Below, piece by piece: positions 44,299-59,200 of a DNA stretch of 64,000 nucleotides. The number at the start of each line of letters is the position of its first letter. The stretch's first letter is position 1. Both the position numbers and the translations under genes were made by a program. The notes under the pieces were generated by a model. That model was not told the DNA's origin, did no database searches, and saw only the letters and a list, made by a program, of their open reading frames with translations. The stretch is from Paracentrotus lividus. Taxonomy: Eukaryota > Echinodermata > Echinoidea > Camarodonta > Echinidae. The DNA lies in assembly GCA_940671915.1 (NCBI GenBank), contig CALNVZ010000218.1, positions 1,118,593-1,182,592 on the forward strand, written 5' to 3'.

Positions 44299-47200
44299 TA
44301 TCGTTTTATTTACCCAGGGTAGCCACTTAAGTTCTGACAACTGTTCTCCCAGCGGGCCCTGCATGATGTTATTATTACCCCAAGCTCCTTAAGTTGTTAA
44401 CAAGCAACTTTAGGTACCATTTTTGTAAGTCTTTGGTATGACTCGGCCGGGTTTCGAACTCACGACCTCCCGTTCATGAAAGCAAGAAAGGCTACCTTTT
44501 TACGGGCGCTCTATCCGATTGCGCTATAATGTCCTAAACTATATTAAATCATTGATCAAATATTTATCGAAAATAAGTCATAAACTGCTAATGTATTTGG
44601 AAATCAGGGGTTGCGAGGAAATGGGTGACCCAAAAGATCAGAGGTGGACAAATCAGGGTAGGGTAAAAATATATATTTGTATTTTTACAGCAAATCTGCT
44701 GTCAGCAGAGTCGCCATAAAAAAGTGTAATTTAAAAAACAGTTATGTTGTTAAATTTCTCCTGCAAATAATTATGTGAGAAATACAAAATATACATCAGG
44801 AGTAACACAATTGTTCCATTTTAACCAAATACGTACGCTATAGAACTCTAATTTTTTTTTTTCCTTCTTTGATAAATTCTTACAGTAGAAATTTACAACA
44901 AAACTGTTTTTTAAATTACGTTTAAACTGTATGATTCGGTCTATTGTCCAAGGGAGGCAATATCTGTTGATCATGGCAGGCCATATCCCCCCCCCCTTCC
45001 CACACGAGATCTCATGGATACCTCCTCCTCCTCAAAAAAAAAAAAGAAACATGCAATTTAAATATAAAGTAACCGAACACCATGAACACGCTGAAATATT
45101 GATCTTGGGTGCATGTAACGCGCAGTGTTTCTTTTCCATTCCTCTTCGGAATTGCGTATTTCTGTGGTCAGAATATGTCGTACGTGCAACTTTCTACAAC
45201 GAGCAACAGTATTGTCTATGGCATGGAGAGTTGCCTATTGCGCATACAACGTGTTGTTCCCAACGCATGTCTTTCACGCATATAACCTGTACGCCAAGCA
45301 ACATGTTGCCAAGACAGGAGCTAAATGCCATTTTTTTTAATGAACGCTTTTAGTGGTATCTCTCTTTCCACGAGACGGATTTGATACGGATTTGGGACTA
45401 CTTTGAGACGGGTTTGAGACGTTTTTGAAACTTCCGTCAGACAGAAAAACAAGTATCGGATACGTCTCTGATTGTACGAGTCGCAGAGATGTCTTCGCGA
45501 AGTGCATGAAGTGAGATACCACCATTTGGGATCTTTCCTTCAAGGTGATCGTAGACGTGGTGTGGATTGTCCTCTCGTTTGAACATCAGACGTGATGAAA
45601 ATGATACATGCTATCACTACTGGTCCCAAGCGGTCATATAAATACACGTTCGCACTTCACAGTCCCCTATCGGCTCATTGAACCTCTTGTTGAACTAGAA
45701 CACACACATGAATAAGGTCTTCGATTCGAGTAGACCATACCTGCAAATTCAGAGCAGAAATTCGGTTATGCGGTGGGCACAACCGCTAGCAAGCTACGGT
45801 TTATATGTACTTGGATCTAATAGCAGTTGGTCTAATTCTCTGTGTTTCTAACACCACATGGGCTAAACCCATTTTGTCTACTAACTATTGGTCTAATTTT
45901 TGCTTGGTCGAATACATTAGTCTAATTCTTATTTGGTCTAATTTCCAATTTGTCTAATTCCCAAATGAATTATTTGGTCCATTACAAGTTTGTTAGCGGA
46001 ATTTACCAAGTGGTATTAGACCAAGTGCACATAAGACCTAATGAGCATTCGATGGCGAAATGTGAATAAGACAAAATGATAAATAGGCCAATTGGCAATT
46101 ATACAAAAGGGTAATTAGACGACGTGATTAATAATAATAATAATAATAATTCAATATTTATATAGCGCCTATCAAACATTTCTCTAAGCGCTTTCTCTAA
46201 GCGATTATAGACCAAATGGAATAAGATCATGTGGGATGAGACCAAAAGTGCATTATGCACAGTGGATTAAGACCAGGTGGCAATTTACCCAAGGTACGAG
46301 CCACGTAGGCCAATTTCTGCGATTGCTACGGTTTTGATACGGCTGTAGGAAATATACTGCAAGAAAAGACTTCCTACATGTCCTACATGCTACGTGCGTG
46401 TCCCGAAAAGAAACCGTGCTTGCGACGGTACGATTAGTTGTGACTAGGGCATTATAATGTTAAATCGAGAGTGACTGACGGGGTTCTCTCTATTAACCTA
46501 TATAATGAGAGGTTAGTACCAAGTAGGAGGATGACATAATATCTGCCAATGGTATTCCATTTCATAATTTAATATACCGCGCGTCAAAATGAGCGAATTA
46601 AATGTGTTAGGACTACTATGTCGACACCAATTCGAGGGTATAGGGTATCTCATTTTGTAGGGGTTTATAGATTATTCTCCCGTACCTGTCAATTCTAATT
46701 TGGTATGTCCAGAATAATAGAGGTGATTTACTAATCGTGGATATTATTGTGCTCGGAATGGGGAAATGGAACACGACGGTTGTGATAACGTTACATGTGA
46801 TGGTTTTAAACCATATACCATTATGTTATTATTACAGCCGTGTTCAATTTATTAGTTTTACAAGAAAAAAAAATCATAATAATCGAACGTCAGAAGATAT
46901 TATAGTGCTGAAATTGAGGAAATAGAACACGATGGTTGTGACAACGTTTCATGTGATGGTTTTAAGCCATATACCATTTTGTTATCATTACTGCCATGTT
47001 CAGTTTTATTAGTTTTTCAAGAAAAAAAGAGAATAGCAACTCATCATATAGAACGTTAGATGATATGCAAGATTGTATTGGTAATCAACGTACGTGACAA
47101 GTTATGATTTTGTTTGTCAACGCAGTGTATGTTTCATCCTTCTATTTTCAGAGATAGATGAATTCTCACTGAGCCTACATCTTATTCTCTTTTCGGATGC

Positions 47201-50200
47201 ATGCTCGTTACCATAGTGACGGCCAAAACTGCATCCAAAAGAGTCAAAATTCATGATTAAAATTGATCGCGCATAATGTCTTTGCATTTTTCTTTTCAAT
47301 GTTTTAAATAAAGCAAACTGCAAAAGGCCACAGTTCTTTGTAAGGGGTTCCGTCTTCATTAGATTAAGAATTCATGTTTATCCATTGAAAGTGAATCTGT
47401 TTGAATTTCCTCTTTTTGCGAATTAACATTAAAATTTGATTAAAAATACTTTTAAAATGATGAAATCGAACAAAAGAGACACGTCGACCTGAGAGGTCCA
47501 TTGTCAATATACACTCAATTCCCCCAAACTTACGGTTAAATTAAGCTCAGCGGTAGCAACTGAAGAGACAATAAGAAATAATGAATATTTAATTCTGTCA
47601 AACCTTGGATATGGTTAAATATACCTAGTGTTAACACCATTGATCATGTTGATGTCAGAATGAAAATGATTCCACGATTTCAGATTGGGGCACAGTACGC
47701 GATGATTAGGTCAGCGGTGCAAATTTATACAGATTCTCGTTCCAGACATCCTTGACTAAGATTCATGGCAAGATTTAAACATATCTCATCGAATTGGGAG
47801 AGGAGTCGAACTTTTATTTTGTATATAAGTAACAAGACTTCAGGAGGAATCATTTTACATAATGCATTATTGTGAATTATAATGGTGTGAAAACATCGAT
47901 GGGTTCTAATTTTTCAACATTAACCCCCCCCCCTCCCCATGACAATTGAAAATCAAGTTCAATGGTGCATGCGTTTTTTGCTGAAAAGACTGAGCATCGA
48001 CCAATGAAAATCATTATTTCAAACACGATAACGGTGTCCGCCCCCCCCCCTTATGCAAAAGCAGGGTCATTTTGCTGTGATCCCTTGCATATATCCACAT
48101 GTTGAATTATCCTTCGGGTATATGTCATGTTTTAATAGATTATGACCATGCAGCATTGGAAGTTAAGGGGTTTCTGGGACGGACACTAATATTGGGTTTG
48201 TCATAGCTCAGTCGGTAAGAGAGCCTGTTTAGCAATCAGGTCCCGATGGAATCTTATATTTCTTTCCCCATTTTTGGGTATTATATTTGTATGAGTTTAT
48301 ATAAAATATCGCATATATTTTATTCATATATTTTTTTATTTATCTGTTTACTTATAAAATGAAAAACATACAGTGTACTATGTTATGTGCCCCTCTAATT
48401 TAAAAAGGGTTCATAAGATCAATATGCTATTTTTTTTTAAATCTATACAGGTAAATGGGATTGCTACAATGCGGCGGCAGAAGTGAAGTCCTACAAAGGG
48501 AACGGGTCAATCGCCTGTATACCTGTCTACGGACCATGCTACTCATGTATGAATTGGAGCGATGTTCCTGAGTCACTCTTCTTGAGTGAGAAGATGAGCA
48601 GCGAAGATGGTGAGTAGATATATGCATGTCCGCTAGGGAACGCGGACAAGGTGAAGAAGGGTTGGGGAAAGGTTGATGAAGCCATTTATCTGTACAGGTA
48701 AATGTGATTGCTACAGTGCGGCTGCAGGGGTCAGATCATATAAAGGGAATGGGTCAATCGCCTGTATACCAGTCTACGGACCATGCTACTCATGTATGAC
48801 TTGGAGTGATGTTCCTGAGTCACTCTTCTTGAGTGAGAAGATGACCAGCGAAGATGGTGAGTATAGTATGTCCGCTAAGGCACGCGGACAAGGTGAGGAA
48901 GGGTTGATGAAGCTATGAATTGGAGTGATGTTCCTGAGTCACTCTTCTTGAGTGAGAAGATGACCAGTGAAGATGGTAAGTATAGTATGTATGTCCGCTA
49001 AATAAAATGGAAATATCACTGACAGGACGCGGAATGAATATGTTGCGATGTTCTGTTGATCCAATTATGCAATTTGTCCACATATTCTGGAAAAAAATGA
49101 TGCTTATAATCTGGCTTTGTCGTTCTTGAACATACCCAGCATTTCTGCAGCTTCGAGACTGAGATAAAATTCATTAGATTTATAGGATATATGGACAATA
49201 TTATATACCGTTTCTGACGGGGGAAAGATGCAAAAATTAGCGCGAGTCAGCACTTTATATTACCAAAAACAACTACACCATCTACCCCCAAGTAATATTG
49301 TCATTTTAATGGTGGTATCTCACTTCGCGAAGACGGTTTCGAGACGGATTTGAAACTACTTTAAGACGGTTTTGAGACGGTTTTGAAACTTGTCGCGGAG
49401 ACGTCTCCAATACTTTGTGTTCCGTCGCGGAGACGGATTTGGGATTTTTAGACGGTTTTGAGATTCCCCGGACTCATGAAATGTCACAGGGACTCAGGAG
49501 CATCTCGGAGACGTCTCTGCGAGAAGTTTCAAAACCGTCTCAAAACTGACTCAAAACCGTCTCAAAATACTCCCAAATCCCTCTCAAACCCGTCTCCACG
49601 AAATGAGACACCACAAAATATTCGTCGAGGAAATTCCTATTTTCTACAAAATTGACAACGGAATGATAAGGGCTCGATATTTAAAAGGTCTTTTGACTAT
49701 TTTTGTCATCTGTAGAAAAAAAAAACGAAATTATAAAATCAAGTCATATAGATAATTTCAATTAAATCGTTTGTGTCGAATGTCAGCCTCCCATTATGAC
49801 CACAAAGCAATTAATGATTTCAATGTGTACCATTCAATTGGGCAAAATATAAGTTTGAAAAAAAAAGGTGAAAACACTGTAGTCGTGTGCTGAACATAAC
49901 TGAATATTATTTACAGTGTGCTAATTAAAATCAGTGGTTTGGGGACTATGTTGCAGAGAGAATGCCTAAGCTTATATAAATCTGTCAGAAAAAAAAATGA
50001 TTGTGATTGTGAATGCTTTTACATAATAACGAATTTCTCAAAGAACCCCATAAAGTATTTTTGGCACGTCGGTCTTTTTAAACTCTGAATTGTTGAATCG
50101 ATGTATTAACCAATATTGAAGGGTAATGAATGATGGTGTACCATTAGACAGGTAACAAGATTCATGCGGCGAGTGAATGTTTAAAACAAAATATCCATTA

Positions 50201-53200
50201 TTCCATTACGCTATCCTAGCACTCGTCTCGACAACACAGGAAATAAGAATGAACAAAACGCACAGAATGACTGATGAAATATAATTTAGGAGAAATATGG
50301 CCTAGAAAATGTTGCCGACTGAAATAAAGGATTACGACGTAAACATAATGTTTGACATTGCGAGATTTGTCTTCGTTTCTGATAAGCCGTGAATCACATG
50401 CATTTCATACAGACACTATAGTTAATATGTGGGTCAAAATTACTTAGCCACATCCAGAAAAAAAAAGCTTTACTGTGTATTGCTATATTTCATTCATTAC
50501 CATACACTGTAAAAAAAACATTTGTATTTTTACAGCAAATCTGCTGTCAGCAGAGTCGCCATAAAAAACGTATTATAAAAAACAGTTTTGTTGTAAATTT
50601 CTCCTGCAATAATAGTACATGAGAAATACAAAATATACATCAGGATTAACACATTTGTTTCGTTTTAACCAAATGTGTAAGCTATAGAACTCTAATGATT
50701 TATTTTCTTCTCTTTCATTAATTATTAGAAGAGAAATTTACAGCAAAACTGTTATTTTAAATTACATTTTTGTATGGCGACTCTGCTGACATCACTTTGC
50801 TGTATTATTTTTTTACAGTGACTGTGGTCTTGTTGACCATTTTACATAATTTGAACTGGAAGACTTGAACATTTTCACTCCTAAAAGCAGTAAACAACCT
50901 GACCCTGTCATTTCTGAATCAAAGAGAAAGAGAAAGACCCCCCCCCATTTTTTTTTTTTTTTTTTTGGGGGGGGGTTGCTTGTTAATAGTAATACTAATA
51001 TAATATTGTTGGTTTCTTTGTTGTTTTTTTCAGGTGGAGATTACCAGTGAAAGCAATCATTAAGCTGTTTCATATTTTCCCCCAAAGGTGTTAACAAGTT
51101 TCGTTAACACATCCCCAAATAAACAATTGCCATAAGTTCCCAATACAAGGGCAGAGCAAGACGTTGCGATGTAGGAACGTTTTGTTTACGCCGCGGCGTA
51201 TTGTTGCGTATTGAGGCGTTGTCGCTGAGCAACGATTCGCATCTCTACGCAACTCTACGCCAAACCCGGCGTGAAACCCCTTGTCTGAATCTAAACTTAC
51301 ATTGAAATGAGAAGGGATATTGACACTAGGAGTCATGAATGTGCAAACTCGTTTGAACATGTGAAATTTGAATAAAAATCATCCTATCCTAGTTGAATTC
51401 CACCCACGTAAAGAAGAGGGAAGCGGAAACAACTATGTACACATACCTCGACAAACGTTCTAACTCATTGTGAATTTCTGTACATTACATTCAAGTCAAC
51501 GATCGTCTACATGGTCTAGGAGACAAGCAAAGCTGTCTCCATGGCAACATCATCAATCTTCCTCTAGACCTGCCCCCCCCCCCCTCCTTCATACTCCTCC
51601 TAGTATCGCTACAAACGTGTGCTTGATTATGGTCTCATGTCGACACCTACATTATACTCTACATGTACTTTATTTTTATTCCGGGATATAAAATTCATGA
51701 AGCAAATTACACACCTGAGTTTTGTATTATGATGGGCATATCACTGGAACGGTAAAGTTCCTTTTATTAGGATATTGTTTCTAAATGAGGGATGATGAAT
51801 AGGCTCCCTCTGTCGTACCTTTCTAAGATGGAGGACTAGTATGAAGAGAAATGGCATTTTCTCCCCATTATAGCGTTCGCGCGAATATTTATCACAAATA
51901 ATTATTTCTACCTCGCATTTTCTCTTTTCCATCATTGGATCCGTGTTATGAAGCCTTCTTAACCCTATCAAGACCAAGGTATTTTGATGGTTCATAGGCC
52001 CAATAATTTTTTTATTATTTGACCAATCGCTTTCATATTTGGCATGACGATAGAGCAACTCAAGCTCTACAATTTGGTACAACTAAAATTTCTCAAGGTC
52101 ATCATATGGGGGCGCTATTTTCACTTAAATAAAGAAATACATAGAAAAATTCACAAAATGTGAATTAAATCATTTTAACTCCCTAAAATCATGGTTTGAA
52201 GATGGAAACTGTTACAATTATGTTTTAGGATTCATTCATTGTTCATTCGTCCATTTGAAATATTCAAGGTTGCCAAATGAGGGCGCTCTATGCTCTTAAA
52301 TAAGAAAAATTTGATTTCACCAACAGAGGGCGTTTATGGTAATTAATTGAAATAATTAAATAATGATTGTTTTTGTACTAATTTTCACTATTTAGGCATG
52401 CAAAGTGAATGTATAATAAGTAATAATCATATTCTGTGAATTTCATTGGATAAACTCATTTACAAAAATTAAAAATGTGAATAAATTGATATTTCAATAT
52501 TTTCTATTATATTTATTGTTTTGGCGCCATTTTTAATATAACAAGAAACAAAAACAAAAGAAAAAGATTGGTATTCAGTTTGAAATGTTTATTCAATTTA
52601 TTTTGAATAAAGAAACCCTATTTATAACACCAAAATATTGTTAAAAACAATGTATATAAAAAATGATCAAAAATTTGATAAACATGGCTGTCAATTTATG
52701 GTTGCCATGGCAACACGGAATATCAGATCCCCACAAAATATGTATCAAAATGTTCGTGAATAAATTTTAGGAAAAGTCACCAAGTTTGGGGGAAAATGAG
52801 CAAAGCGTATAGAAATGGCGTATAAAAGTTTGGTAGGGGGGCACATTGTGCCCCCCCCCCTTGGTCTTGATAGGGTTAATATTGTCCAACTAAAAGCTTT
52901 GGTTATAACTCTGCAGCATGAAGCATGATTATTCAATTATTTAGTCCGAGAAAGGTTTTAAATGGTTCTATCATGACTATTTCCATCTGAAGTGCACACT
53001 TTCATGATAATATTATGTATTACTGGAGAAGATTTGTCTTTCTTCTTTTTTATAATAGCAATTATATCCACGTTTCAAAATGTACAGGAAATTTTCAAAT
53101 GTATTAAATGAAAAGGAAACCTGAGAAGATCAAATCATAATCATAATTAATACTTTAATTATTGTCCCCCACGACATTTCTTACAAAAGCAATCAATTAA

Positions 53201-56200
53201 AGAGTTAGGAGGCTTTTTACCACCCCCCCCCCCCCCCCCCCCCCCCTCCTCCCTTCTATAAAAAAATAATAACCTGGGTTTGACTATGGGTTATTATAAT
53301 CATTCTTATTGTATCTTTTTTTATTATTTAATTCATCATTGGAATATGGAATGAACTTTTGGTGCGGGAAGAAGTAATCCCCTTTGAACATTGTGCTCAA
53401 CTTTTTCTATCTCGTTGTAACCTACATCCAAGAGGAGTCAAGTCACACCACTGTATCACTGATGGGACCGTCACCATACCCAGCATAGGATTTGCATAAA
53501 CGGGAATGGAAATTTAGTTCTAGTATAGGGTTGATCTTTCAAATGTGACTGAGGGGATCGAATAGATAACGGACCTTCATTTCCTGCAGTCATGAAAGTG
53601 CAGTCTCTTTTCCAATTTACCCGTAGAGAGCACCCCCCCCCCCTCTCCCCACCTCCTCAATAATCATCGTCATTTTATTAACCCCCATTTTTCAGCAAAC
53701 CTTCGTTTGCAGACAGTACCCATGATGCAATGATGATATGCACCCCAAATCGACTTTTGATTTCCCATTCACGCTAATATAAATCTTTTCTCCTTTTTTT
53801 TTTCGGTTTGTGGTATTAACCTGTGCCCTGTATCATAAAAAGATACGATAGATCATACGATTGATTTCAATCGTAAGTCTATGGTAATCAGTGTACTAAG
53901 AGTTACAATCAGTCGTAAGATTGATCCTACCTCGTTCATGTTACAGGTCTCTGGTCATATAAAGAGCGTGTGCTTGAGTTAGGGAGGGGATGTCCACGAG
54001 ACTCTGAAGTGATTATTGATCATCAATATCAAATTATATAAGGCAATGCGAACAGACCATAGGTTAATAGTTAAATTAATATTAAAATGAATGAAAGAAT
54101 GACCTGTCGAATCTTTAAACAATGAAAACTAAACATAAGATTACTGAAATTTGTTATGTGTTATGTCTGCCAATGTCGCCTTTCCCCCTCAGTTGTTTAA
54201 AATGAAATTGTATAAATTTAATTATTTTTATCTTCTATGTTGGTGCTAAAAGATTTCAAATTAATATGGAATACAAAGGGTCAGTAAGGCAAATGATAAT
54301 TTAAAGGCGCTGAATCTGATTATAGAATTACATAAGATGTGACTTTAACACTCATTTCATAAAACAATTTAAAAAAAATAAATAAATAAATAAATCTTCA
54401 CCTACAAGCAGAACTTTCTTTCAAATCGAATATTATTTTGACATAAAATAAACTAACGCTTTCGATTTTATGACGACAAATAACTTTCAATATCTCGCCC
54501 AAAGTTCGATGGATAAAGTAAAAGTGTAAGTAGCCGAAATATTAGTATCTGGACGTGCATGGCCGTGAATTAGGCTTTGGCCATCAAAAATCCATTTATT
54601 CCATTTACGGAAGACCAAAATAGCGGTTACATCCGTTTCTCGAGTTATTGCTTGCAATTTCTTTCTTTGCCCACCTAGAGATTTCCAAAGAATTTGGAAA
54701 GCATCAGACGGGCTCTATAAGGAACGACCATAATGGAGCACCTATTTCTGATGCTTCTTAAATTGATGACCATGTACAAACCTGAATTCTGACATTTAAG
54801 TGCTCCCTTGTATGAGAGGAAAGAAACATTAAGAAAGGTCACGTGCGTGGATAGTAATACAAACTTTAAATCAGAGAACTACTTTTAATTCAAGATTTTA
54901 AAGTTCGAGAAAATGCTGTATTGTCAGTTTGATAACAATTCAACGTGGTACTACATTATGTGTGAAAAGATGAAAAATTATATCGCTGTGTAAACGTACG
55001 GAAATAACACCTTTATGCACACAAGTGTTTAGAACCAACGTATACATAATGAAATCCATATCAGAGAACCCTGAGCTACTTTCAACTTAGATTTTTTTTT
55101 TTTTTTTTTTAGTTACAAAGAATGCAATATTGTCAGTTTGATTACATTTCAACTGGTACTACTTTATGTATGAAAAAGATGGAACATAACACGGGAATAA
55201 CACATTTTTGGGCGCCGAACGTTGCATAAGCGTTTCAAGCCTACGACTGTGCCCAATACTTGTCAATGTTGACGGCGCCACTTACAGACAGCAGGGCAAA
55301 AGCAAAGGTAAAAGCAAAACAAAAAGTATTAACTTAAATATTTTGATCAATTATTACAAAATGTCCCTTTTCATTTTCTATTTCCATTAATGCCTCTGCC
55401 AATTTTGGTAAACAAACGACATTTTTTCCCCATGTGATTCAGTGACGCATCCAGACGAGGCGCATGAGACGCCCCCTTATAATTTGAAAACCACTCTACA
55501 GTACATATTTAAATCGGCAAAGTTTGCCGTCCCTCCCCTATTTTCAATCCTGCATCCGCCATTGAAAATACATACATGATAAATGGAATTGATCGCTTTT
55601 AGAATGACACTCGTCATTGATTATCATAGTGTTTCTACCATCACATTCCAATCTATAATGAGATCGCTTGATCATTTTATTTTCAGTTGCGGCGTTGGAT
55701 CTTGAGGAGAATTTTTGTCGATTCCTGAAACCCGAATCAACAACTCCACAGTGTGTTGTAAACCAGGAAGAACATAACAGCACATTCTTCATCAACTGTG
55801 ATATACCGCCTTGTGATGGTAAGGTTCATGAAAAGATGTATCATTGTATTGCATTGTAATTATTAATCACAGGTAGACTTCAAAATAGGGAAAGGGAGAT
55901 AGAGAGAGCAAGATATTTAGAGAGAGAGAGAGGGAAAGAGAGAGAGAGGGGGGGGGGGTGGAAACCGCCTAGGAAAAAAAAGGGGAATTCTTACATTTCC
56001 TGTACATGTAGGCGTATTGTCGAAAGTGAATGCGTTTTGATATGCATTCGAAAGATATTGGCATTCATGAATGTGAAATAACTCCAAAGAGACATAAGGT
56101 TGAACGAAATTGGTTTTATAGTCTGCTTAGATTTGTGTAATAATAAGTGAAGCATGCCATTAGTTTGGTTCTAAATCATCATTATTAATCTTTTGATTCT

Positions 56201-59200
56201 AAATTTACTTGATATTGATTTGATTGATATAAATGATGTACATTTTTACATACTGATATTCAATCAAAACTTACGTGGATGTAATTCGGAAATGAAATTC
56301 GAAATTGAAATTGTACAGTAGGGCTTCAGCATGAGCGAAGTTTTGCGAGCTCGCAACTCTACAAAGAGTGGCGTCGGAAAGCTCTGAAGATACAAAAGAT
56401 CGGGGGGGGGGGGGGGGGGCGAGTGATTGTGGTTTAACAATGGCTTGCCCCTCCAATCTTTTGTCTTCTCAGAACCTTTCGACGCCTCTGTTTCATTGAT
56501 ATAAATTATGTTCATAGCGTACATTTTGAATAGTTACCTTCAATCATATTTTACATGGACATAAGTAACTAAAATCCGAAATTGAAATTGTACAGCAGGG
56601 CTTCAGCATAAGTAAAGCTTGATCGAGCTCTCAACCCTAAAAAATATCAACATTATTATTTTAAAGACAAGTAATTTATTAATTTACTTTTAATTATTAT
56701 TTAATTTCTTTTCTGCAGCTCACGCAGGTTGTATGGTTGGTAATGGCAGTGAGTATCGTGACATGGCAATGTTCACAGAGACCGGACATAGGTGTCTATC
56801 CTGGGCGAATATGAGTGATCTTCCTGTCAATCCTTGGACTCATCCAAATACTGGTATGTACTCAATGATGATGCAATTATTCTTCATAGTTCCTTTCAGA
56901 TGAGAGGTTTCTTGTGGCATGTAATGGTGGTATATCACTTCGGGGAGACGGATTTGGGACTATTTTGAGACGATTTTGAAAACTGTGTCCGCGACGAAAA
57001 AACAAAAAGTTTCGGAGACGTCAGTCCGCGACGGACAAAAAAAAAAAAGGATCGGAGACATCTCCACGACGGATTGTTCTTGACAACCTGAGAGGCTTGC
57101 CTGACATGGGAACAACTACATGCAAACTGGATTCCATTTATTGTAGTTCATTATTTTATTACAAGTTGTTTGAATACCTTGTTACTAGGTCGCCAGGAAA
57201 GAAACAGGCGCGGATCTAAGAAAATCGAATTGAATGCATTTCGGGGGCCCAATTGTATGGGGACAAAAACGGCTCTATTATGTTTACGCATGGGCCCGGT
57301 AAGTTCATTGTGTGACTCCATTAATGAGAAACATGGATAAATTATAATAATTTAGTAAACTGGACTATTTAAAGATTTGTGAATATAATACCTGCCCATT
57401 ATAAATATACAAAGTGGTCAATATGTATTTTCTGGAGACTTCGCAACGAGGTATGCAATGAACCTGTTATCAATGAATGAACTAAGATTCTCGGAATCCG
57501 GTTTGAGTAGGGGAGACCCGGGACAATTGTAACAGTTTTTTCCAAATTTTACCTATCAACTTTATTAAAGCCAAATACTTGCCTAAAATTAAATAAATTG
57601 AAATATGCATATCTTAGCTTGACATATGAATAGGTTTGGGCTAATTACAACAAGTTATTTTGAAGCCATTACCATTTCAAAACAAGAGGTCGAGTGTTAC
57701 AATTGCCCCGTGTCCAGGGGCAATTGTAACAGACGTACGGGGTAATTGTAACACATGAAATTATCAAAGCTATGCACTTGACAGATCCAAGATTTAAACA
57801 TCATTAACCACATAAGCTAATTATAATAAAACATGACAATGCTTGACTCATTTATATTATGTTTTCCACTTGTTATATTCATGATATGGGGCAAAAGTTA
57901 TGATCTTTTTTTTTTCTTTTTTTTTTAAAGGTTGTTGAGGCTTCACCCTTTAACTGTAGAACTATAGAACCTTCATTAATTCATATTTTGGTTCTTTATC
58001 TACTTTGTACCTACCCAATATATCTTTAAACCTGCAACTGTGGTATAACTTTATATTAGGCCTACGCATTTTGACTTTAACACATTCTTTTCCAATAAAG
58101 TGATACATTTCTGATAAGAAGTAAAAAATGACAGCTTTTTTTTTTTTTTTAGTAAATAATCTTAAAAATTTACGCCACTTTTTTTTCTGGCAAAATCAAT
58201 ATTTCTTTGCCCTGTTAAAAAACGCATTGGACGTATATTTTCAGGTATCATATTGACAAATATATCTTAATCTTTTAATGGGGGCTCCCATGCTCTCCCT
58301 CTCTCTCTCTGCTCTATCTCTCTTCATCTCTCTCTCTCTCTCTACTTCCTCTTCTTTTTTCTGTTTTCTTTTTCTTCTTTCACTCCATCTTTACTTTTTA
58401 CCTTTCCTATCTGCCTTCGCTCTCTCTTTTCCTCCTCCTCTCATTTTCCTCCCTTCCTCTTCTTCTTTCTCTCTTTTAATAGTGTGTGTTGTTTTTTTTT
58501 TTCAATAAGAAAAAGCAAATCAGGGGGGGGGTCCGTAATCTCTTTCCTCATTTTATAGGACCCTATAAAATAAGCCTTTTCGGATATTCATGGGCTATCT
58601 TGTCAGTGTTTTGTTTTTTTTTTTGTTTTATAACCATGTACATCTCGAAAATTTCGAATAACAAAAGCAAAACTACATTACAAAGTCATAAGAATCAGAC
58701 TATCGAACGCAGAATGAGCTACGCGTACCGATATACTCGACTTAGTCGATAGAAATAAGCGGACACGACGACGCTTAAATAAGAAAAAGAACGTAATAAA
58801 CAACACAGATATCAGACATAAGAAAGATTTACTTAATACATGAATAGTCAGACTGCGTTAAGATCGTACAGTCTAAGCCTGAAAAAAAAAGAGAACACAC
58901 ACAAAAATACATATACAGACTATTATTGATAATTCAAGTCTAGACGGTGACAGTTGAATGATTCTTACTTGAAAACGATCAACTTAGAACATAAATGCAA
59001 AATAAGAAAGAAAAAACGAATATTCTATTAGACACATTTGAAAGAAATGATATCCATATGTACTAAAAGATCGAAAAACGTCAAAATAAATCAAATCATA
59101 ATCGTAATTATAGGTTCATCAGCGTATCTAATATCTAAGTTGCTCATGTTTGAACTCTTTAGTAAGGTTACCTTTGTTGTAATTTTGTAAACAAACACTA

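Noticed and set aside
44931-45353. 140-codon plus-strand open frame, Cys-rich near its end
   Set aside because: No domain recognised, homopolymer runs within, and no consistent splice phase with the kringle exons.
48197-48255. A possible tRNA gene
   Set aside because: Only D-arm-like and anticodon-arm-like parts are present; acceptor stem and T-arm are missing.
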